The notes beneath the pieces are model-generated. The model saw nothing but the letters and a program-made list of their open reading frames with translations, had not been told where the DNA came from and did no database searches. Both the position numbers and the translations under genes were made by a program. From the NCBI RefSeq assembly GCF_018873765.1, contig NC_057920.1, forward strand, positions 15,327,307 through 15,391,306: a stretch of DNA of 64,000 bases. The letters are read 5' to 3'. This DNA comes from Telopea speciosissima (Eukaryota; Streptophyta; Magnoliopsida; Proteales; Proteaceae). Shown one piece after another: positions 63,897-64,000 of this stretch. Within the stretch, counting starts at the first letter, position 1; every line of letters begins with the position of its first letter.

Positions 63897-64000
63897 CTAA
63901 AGCTCTATGCCTGGGGAGAGTCCAAAGGCTTGGCTGTGCGACACACATCTCTGCACACACCCAGTCAATCATCAGAATGTGTGGCACAACCCAATGGCTG
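63897..64000. mobile_element. palindromic MITE, family E copy 3, cut by the window edge
   Basis: gcttggctgtgcgacacaca and tgtgtggcacaacccaatgg match the interior of copies at 12188 and 58278. The right half is outside the window. Confidence 0.6.

Overview
This is a nuclear window from a flowering plant, most likely a eudicot. The genes are intron-rich, have canonical splice sites and encode plant-specific families: a WUSCHEL homeobox gene, a WEB-family coiled-coil gene and a plastid-type hexokinase. About three quarters of the window is AT-rich non-coding DNA full of short inverted-repeat transposons. I cannot name the species. An early-diverging eudicot is possible but this is a guess.

Layout. 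Seven gene models are supported; five of them could be assembled exon by exon with consistent reading phase. (1) 2625-8151, minus: nine-exon hexokinase of the plastid-targeted class, 493 aa. (2) 9756-11588, plus: two-exon WEB-family coiled-coil protein, 220 aa. (3) 16010-16321, plus: small single-exon plant protein of unknown function, 103 aa. (4) 23908-32085, plus: WD40 protein of the APRF1/Swd2/WDR82 family, 332 aa, with introns up to 3.6 kb. (5) 35773-37155, minus: C2H2 zinc-finger protein with a PARP-like C-terminal region, 398 aa. (6) 52369-53812, minus: WUSCHEL, 310 aa, with homeodomain, WUS box and EAR-like motif. (7) 62370-63732, minus: the last two exons of an EF-hand-family gene whose 5' part lies beyond the right edge. 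A weaker single-exon candidate lies at 60179-60460. The genes are unrelated in function. There is no operon or gene cluster; this is ordinary plant gene spacing.

Between and inside the genes lie several families of miniature inverted-repeat elements, each present more than once. They include a roughly 170-bp family with about a dozen copies, a roughly 370-bp family with four copies, three palindromic families with two or three copies, and GC-rich hAT-type elements. Two of the hAT elements have perfect 8-bp target duplications and two have near-perfect ones. An old Copia retrotransposon remnant lies at about 21300-22280, and a tRNA-derived SINE at about 51398-51562. Several elements sit inside introns of the hexokinase, WEB, APRF1 and EF-hand genes.

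The best second-look items are: a GC-AG intron in the hexokinase gene; an element pair at 17290-17892 and 22331-23220 in which each copy carries an insertion the other lacks; a transposon that reaches almost to a splice acceptor in the EF-hand gene; and a tandem repeat inside a WUSCHEL intron. I found no convincing unknown biological system. The novelty here lies in the transposon families and their effects on introns.
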